From Chloroflexota bacterium (GTDB taxonomy: Bacteria; Chloroflexota; Chloroflexia; Thermomicrobiales; UBA6265): a DNA stretch of 52,653 nucleotides. The notes under the pieces are model-generated. The model had not been told where the DNA came from and ran no database searches. It saw only the letters and a program-made list of their open reading frames with translations. Positions 52,059 to 52,653 of the stretch are shown here, piece by piece. The stretch is taken from assembly GCA_023423795.1 (NCBI GenBank), contig JAFAEX010000011.1:1-52653 (forward strand), in the 5' to 3' direction. The position numbers and the translations under genes were made by a program. The stretch's first letter is position 1; every line of letters starts with the position of its first letter.

Positions 52059-52653
52059 TCAATCCGCTGCCGACGCCCGTGCCGCCGTCGCCGCGGCCGA
52101 TTCGTTCACCGCGGCCTCAGCCGCCGTGCTGGCCCGCCCGACGCGGCGCAGCACGATGCCGAGGTTCCAGCCGAACCACCCGGCCAGTGCCCCGACCAGC
52201 GGGGCGGCCAACAGCGTCGGCAGCCGCGTCGCGCCGGCGATCTCCGCCATCACCGCGACAACCTCCGGGGTATCGGCGCCGGACGGCCCGTAGATCGGCG
52301 GCTGAGGTTGCAGGCCGATCAGCACCAGGGCGGCAAGCGCCCCGGCCAGCAGCACCCCGGCCCGCACCGGCCATCCCTGCCGCCGCGCCAGCGCGACCAG
52401 CCCGTCCACCGCCACCCCGGCGACGATCAGGAAGGTCGGCAGCATGCCCGGCGCGACCGGCTCGTTGGTCGTCGTGTCCCGCAGGAACAACCCGATCGCC
52501 CCGGCGTACTGCACGGTGATCCACGGCACGAGGAACCACGAAACGGCCAGCACCACGGTGAACGCGGCGGCGACCAGCGTGCCCGCCCACGGCCGCCGCA
52601 GGACGGACACGACCGCCAGCAGCACGGCGGGGTAAAGCGCGGCGACGACCAAT
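52059..52653 (-). CDS. multi-spanning membrane protein of unknown function (5' end off the window)
   Basis: At least 197 residues, open to the right edge. About five hydrophobic helices (near 3-20, 24-45, 68-85, 95-112 and 142-165 of the visible part) separated by short loops. The C-terminus is an Ala/Ser-rich cytoplasmic tail. Start codon lies outside the window. No family recognised. The gap 51921-52058 to the methyltransferase contains no gene. Confidence 0.6.
   Translation of the reverse strand, partial: LVVAALYPAVLLAVVSVLRRPWAGTLVAAAFTVVLAVSWFLVPWITVQYAGAIGLFLRDTTTNEPVAPGMLPTFLIVAGVAVDGLVALARRQGWPVRAGVLLAGALAALVLIGLQPQPPIYGPSGADTPEVVAVMAEIAGATRLPTLLAAPLVGALAGWFGWNLGIVLRRVGRASTAAEAAVNESAAATAARASAAD

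Overview
The window looks like chromosome from a high-GC, non-photosynthetic bacterium, most likely a Chloroflexota member close to Thermomicrobia/Sphaerobacter. This is an inference from gene style: GC-rich codons, frequent GTG/TTG starts, a split b6-type cytochrome b complex, many secreted Pro/Thr-rich proteins, and a tRNA without encoded CCA. No rRNA, phage, transposase or CRISPR locus is visible.

Layout. 1-3574 (minus): a quinol:electron-acceptor oxidoreductase operon with b6-type cytochrome b, subunit IV, a Rieske protein, and a c-type cytochrome fused to tandem cupredoxins that runs off the left edge. 3.8-9.2 kb: tRNA-Val(CAC), a zinc-ribbon orphan, a DUF1786 protein, an anchored Pro/Thr-rich protein, a Tat sulfatase and a small membrane protein. 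9.3-13 kb: a tartrate/malate-type dehydrogenase and an OmpR-type two-component system. 13-14.6 kb: a repeat-rich gap with 11-bp phased arrays and a candidate response-regulator operator before a secreted protein. 15.05-23.01 kb: a 2652-residue surface protein of about 22 SpaA/CnaB-like repeats. 23.2-30.5 kb (minus): a metalloprotease, two subtilases and a second sulfatase, all exported. 30.5-40.8 kb: RidA, a VanW/G5 protein, a C39-like protein, a reductase gene broken by one stop codon, a cold-shock protein, a zincin, a GNAT, a secreted acidic protein, and an ABC exporter behind a promoter-leader-terminator unit. 41-45.7 kb: three toxin-antitoxin-like pairs (MNT/HEPN and two RHH/PIN) around a rhodanese, a DinB protein and a GATase-like protein. 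45.8-52.6 kb: carbonic anhydrase, an MFS transporter, a MOSC protein, a DUF1989 protein, a YtkA/FixH-like protein, an O-methyltransferase and an edge-truncated membrane protein.

The most unusual part is 15-29 kb. The giant surface protein has no lysine in its first 1958 residues; lysines appear only in the C-terminal domains that also carry the Lys/Glu/Asn residues expected for isopeptide bonds. The three exported proteases encoded next to it carry dense lysine-rich segments. A polyanionic surface scaffold holding polycationic proteases is a testable hypothesis, not a demonstrated system.

Several dispersed repeat families punctuate the window: heptamer arrays, long palindromes, GGCGGTTGCC-type repeats and 11-bp arrays. 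Some sit inside or at the ends of operons, where they could act on transcription or mRNA processing.
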